Shown in pieces: positions 61,143-64,000 of a DNA stretch of 64,000 bases. Both the position numbers and the translations under genes were made by a program. The stretch is from Numida meleagris. Taxonomy: Eukaryota > Chordata > Aves > Galliformes > Numididae. The first letter of the stretch is position 1; each line of letters opens with the position of its first letter. The DNA is taken from positions 57,583,785-57,647,784 of the forward strand of contig NC_034411.1 in the NCBI RefSeq assembly GCF_002078875.1, in the 5' to 3' direction. The notes beneath the pieces were generated by a model. That model was not told the DNA's origin. It saw nothing but the letters and a program-made list of their open reading frames with translations, and ran no database searches.

Positions 61143-62985
61143 AGACAGCCTGCGCTGATCAGGTGCAGAGCACGGCCAGACGAGCGCGGTGACCAGCAGC
61201 TTATGTACATGCAACTGCCCCCTTTTATCCATTTTTCCCTCCTCTCCAACCTCTGGTTCCTCCTTCACGTTGCTTGCGATCTCAAGATGCCCTGTTCTAC
61301 ATCCCAAGCAACGACTGGGGTGGACAGAGTTGGCCAGAGGTGCCTCTAGAGCCTTTCCCCAGCTCCTTGCAGGCTCCCCCAGCTGTGGGGCTGCTCACCT
61401 CCTGTGACAGCACAGGGAAGGGCCAGAGTTCCCCAGCCCATGGGCCTCTGGTTCTTCCACGAATGGGCAACAGCGGCCTTTCATCGCATAACCCAGCACC
61501 GCCTCGTCGCTATGAAGTCCATACAGGATTTGGGAAATGTCACCAACAGCAAGTAACACGGCTGCTGTGGAAGCGGAGGTGATGTGCAGTGGCGAAATGT
61601 CAGCACCTTCAGCAGTGGCCGTCACCTGCCGCCAGCGCGGCCTGCAGGCACGTACACATCAGGGGCAAGGACAAGTGAAGCAAAAGAGGAAGGATGAGAA
61701 TGAGAGGGGTGAAAGGGAGCGTGAGCGTCAGGCAGAGGTGATCTGGAAGGGTGCTGCTAGAGAGGCAGCTGGCCTCAACCTGCTGCTCGGAGAAAGGAGG
61801 CCGAGGGTGAAGAAGGCACAGAGAAATGAGAGGGAGGCAGGCGGGAACAGAACATGTCATCTGACGTGGAGAAAGATGAGCTCTGCAGGGCTAATTCTTT
61901 GCCTGCCGATACAAGGAAACGGAAACACGCCGTGAAGGAGGATGCAGAAAAATAAGTAAGCAGCTGGATAAAGAAAAACATATGAAACGAGCAGAGTCTA
62001 ATGTGGAAATATAAGCGAGCAGGAGTGAGAGGACCCATGGCAAACCACCTGGTTATGCCGAAGGGAATTCTCCAAGAGTTCGGAGCAAAACAGACCTGTA
62101 CCTCTAAGTCAAAACTTAGGAAGAACCCGGTGTTCGTGTAGTTCTCTGACTGTGAACTACAAAGTAACCAGTTTTGGCAAGCCATGTGTTTGGATGATAT
62201 TCTGCAGGAGACACAACGTATCCACAGCAGGGGTCTTGGTGTCCCGTGGAAATGCCCACGCCTGCGCAGCCACAAGCTGTGCTGCGGGACGTCCGCTGCC
62301 CTTGCAGACCAGCGCATGGCGTAACTGGTATGGAGAAGAGACGGTCTACAGCAGCTATTAAAATGAAGACTTGGTGAAAAAAAATACTCTTTTCACTCCT
62401 TAGCCAGGATTCTGGCATTCAAAGTTTTTAATAAATAATACAAATCTTTTAGCTCAGCTGTCCTTTTCATTCTTCTGCCGGCTCCCGTCTCGAGGGCAAA
62501 CCGCTCTACTTCTTCTCCCCCACGCGCCACTAGAAAAAGGAGAGTCTCAAGTTGTGACTGAGCAATTCCTGCCTCAGACAGACTTTGAGAGGGCCAGAAC
62601 CACACTGAGGGCGCACTGGGGATACAGGGATGCCCAAGCAGTGCTCCTTCAGCAAGTCCTTCAAGTCCCAGAGAGGCACTGTCCAAGTGGGCAAGGGAGA
62701 AAAAAAAAAGCAAGCGAGAGCTCTTCCGCCCAGACCCGAGGCAGACACAGCTGCCAGACACTGGCCCCATCACGCCCACCTTTCCCACAGAGGCACCGCA
62801 GGATGCAGCAGCTCCACAGCAGGTGGACCTAGCCTGCTGCCTAGCCGCTGCCTGCCAGCACCCAAGATCCCCACCAGCTGGAGACGTGTGGCTGAGGGAG
62901 ACCTGCCTCCAGGGAAGCGAGCCTCACGGCACAGCCCCAAACTCCCCTGTCTGCAGGGGAGACAGCCCTGGCTCCAGGCACTCAC
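61143..62985. other. Unassigned GC-richer segment
   Basis: About 1.8 kb between the mariner-like relic and the MROH-like exons. It is richer in GC than the TMEM244 region, with a G/A-rich stretch at about 61665-61860. Several open frames exist on both strands, but none resembles a known protein or shows coherent splice sites, and none continues the MROH-like frame. It may be decayed mobile-element or gene-duplicate sequence. Confidence 0.45.
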
Positions 62986-63108
62986 CCTCAGGGCCTCCAG
63001 CAGCTTGGCCTGCAAGGTGGGGTTAAACCAGCTGGAGTCACCCATAGCTTGGAAGGCAGAGAAGATGTTGCTGACGCTCTCCAGCAGTGCAAGCTTGTTC
63101 TGCAAGTC
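62986..63108 (-). CDS. MROH-like gene, exon D
   Basis: Fourth consecutive exon of the MROH-like (maestro HEAT-like repeat) gene. On the minus strand it runs from a TTGGGCCTCAG acceptor to AGG|gtgagt, 41 codons in phase 0. It reads DLQNKLALLESVSNIFSAFQ and later LQAKLLEALR, helical-repeat sequence of the HEAT type. I found no further exon of the family at lower coordinates in the window. The gene is therefore either truncated here or continues after sequence I cannot recognise. Confidence 0.65.
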
Positions 63109-63326
63109 CTGAGGCCCAAGAGAGAATGTTCTTTGAACTGAGGGAAGGGCCAAGGGCCGCAAGGGGAACGCGTGGGGACAACACTAAGGGAAGGGCTTGG
63201 ATCTTCATCTGGCCACAAACCCTTCCCCGAGGGACCTTTGGAAAGAGAAGGCCCACCTCAGCATCCCCCCAGGTGGAGGGGCTGCAGCTGGGCGCTCAGA
63301 CACCCTGGCACACCCTGAGCTCTCAC

Positions 63327-63482
63327 CCGGCAGCTGCAGCTGTAGAGCAGCAGGATGTTGCCCACGATGTCTTTCTCCAGGCGGGCGAGCAGTTGCTCCT
63401 TGGAGGCACGCAGCGCCAAGCTGCCATGGGCGAGTATGAGGGCGCTGCGTGTGGCTTGAGCTCTTGGGCTGTTCAGCTCCGC
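63327..63482 (-). CDS. MROH-like gene, exon C
   Basis: 52 codons in phase 0 between CTCCCCCCACAG and CGG|gtgaga on the minus strand. It encodes AELNSPRAQATRSALILAHG, then a helix with LRASKEQLLARLEKDIVGNI. The pattern 'H-x-L-A-L-x-A-x-K-E-Q-L-L-x-R-L-E' closely resembles MROH1/MROH2-type HEAT repeats, and this exon is the main basis for the family call. The role of MROH proteins is poorly known; they are built of HEAT repeats, usually protein-interaction scaffolds. No frameshift or stop is seen. Confidence 0.72.
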
Positions 63483-63617
63483 CTGTGGGGGGAGAAGTGC
63501 CTTGAGACGCTTGCTCAAGGGCCCCCAGCGCCCCATGATGCACCTGGGCTCCCAAGGCAGGAGCTGCCGTGAAAATCAGGCGGAAGAAAGCCACGATAGA
63601 AACCCGTAACGCTTCAC

Positions 63618-63740
63618 CTTCTTGCGTGCGGAAATCCTCGCATGCCGGCCTTTGCACAGCCTGGACGCAAACATAGTGAGCGTGTCCAAGACTGGGTGGA
63701 AGTTGCTCTCGGCAGCGTGGCTGAGCAGAGAGACCATCCC
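63618..63740 (-). CDS. MROH-like gene, exon B
   Basis: 41 codons in phase 0 between GTTCTTTTGTGCAG and AAG|gtgaag. It encodes GMVSLLSHAAESNFHPVLDT, then LTMFASRLCKGRHARISARK and a final K. This fits a HEAT-repeat helix pair with a basic tail. Introns to the neighbouring exons are short (197 and 135 bp), unlike the long introns of TMEM244 and L3MBTL3. Confidence 0.7.
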
Positions 63741-63937
63741 CTGCACAAAAGAACAAGGGGCAGCTAGTGCAGGCCCGAACCTTCTGATGCGGCCAGCCAC
63801 AGCGGCCGGGCCGGGCCAGGCCCGCCTGAGGGAAACGGCAGCAGCAGGCGATCGAAAGGGCCTGGAGCAGGGCCAGGAGAAGCCCTCTGCCCCAGGGACA
63901 GGCCGGGGACGCGCGCAGAAGCTGGAGGAGACCTCAC

Positions 63938-64000
63938 CTGGGCCTCAGATCGCTGCTCCGCATTTGCTTCCTCCAGGTGTTTCAGCAGCTTCTCTTGGAC
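63938..64000 (-). CDS. MROH-like gene, exon A (partial, runs off window)
   Basis: 21 codons to a CAG|gtgagg donor on the minus strand, in phase 0: VQEKLLKHLEEANAEQRSEA and a final Q. The exon's 5' part lies beyond the window end. It is opposite in orientation to TMEM244 and belongs to the same transcript as the three exons below it. Confidence 0.65.

Noticed and set aside
60555..61582. Plus-strand frames of 100-125 codons in the mariner-like and unassigned segment
   Set aside because: Composition and lack of homology indicate decayed repeat or non-coding sequence.
62393..62788. 131-codon minus-strand frame as a continuation of the MROH-like gene
   Set aside because: It has no HEAT-repeat character and does not join exon D through credible splice sites.
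1..64000. CRISPR arrays, bacterial operons, tRNA or rRNA genes
   Set aside because: The sequence is vertebrate nuclear DNA. No spaced direct-repeat array was seen, and no tRNA or rRNA gene was recognised by eye.

Overview
The window looks like bird nuclear DNA, most likely from a galliform. It is AT-rich with long introns. It carries many CR1 LINE copies, several ending in the short ATTCTRTG-type 3' repeats typical of avian CR1, and a piece resembling a mariner element I know from chicken. Two vertebrate genes are identifiable from spliced protein similarity. They lie head to head, the arrangement I recall for L3MBTL3 and TMEM244 on human 6q22.

Layout: (1) 1-23.3 kb is the 5' end of L3MBTL3 on the minus strand. 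A GC-rich CpG island (about 19.6-23.3 kb, two assembly gaps) is its probable promoter. The first coding exon is at 12329-12440 and the second at 41-152; later exons lie beyond the window start. (2) 23.3-47.2 kb is intergenic, with simple repeats, a purine-rich minisatellite, one repeat-like GC-rich block and some enhancer-like motif clusters. No convincing gene is seen there. (3) 47.26-59.57 kb is TMEM244 on the plus strand, five coding exons encoding about 140 residues of a small multi-pass membrane protein. Its first intron holds most of the CR1 copies, including a 2.1 kb copy with an almost open reverse-transcriptase frame. (4) 59.9-62.4 kb is a patchwork of CR1, mariner-like and unresolved GC-richer sequence. 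(5) 62.99-64.0 kb (minus strand) holds four clean, phase-0 exons of a MROH-like (maestro HEAT-repeat) gene that continues past the window end.

L3MBTL3 is a chromatin reader/repressor and TMEM244 an uncharacterised membrane protein; nothing in the sequence ties them functionally beyond shared upstream DNA. Only L3MBTL3 has a CpG island. The most notable signals are a near-perfect 44-nt inverted repeat in the CpG island, an overlapping upstream ORF at the L3MBTL3 start, paired octamer repeats upstream of TMEM244, and the MROH-like exons beside TMEM244. Family and human comparisons are from memory, not a search.
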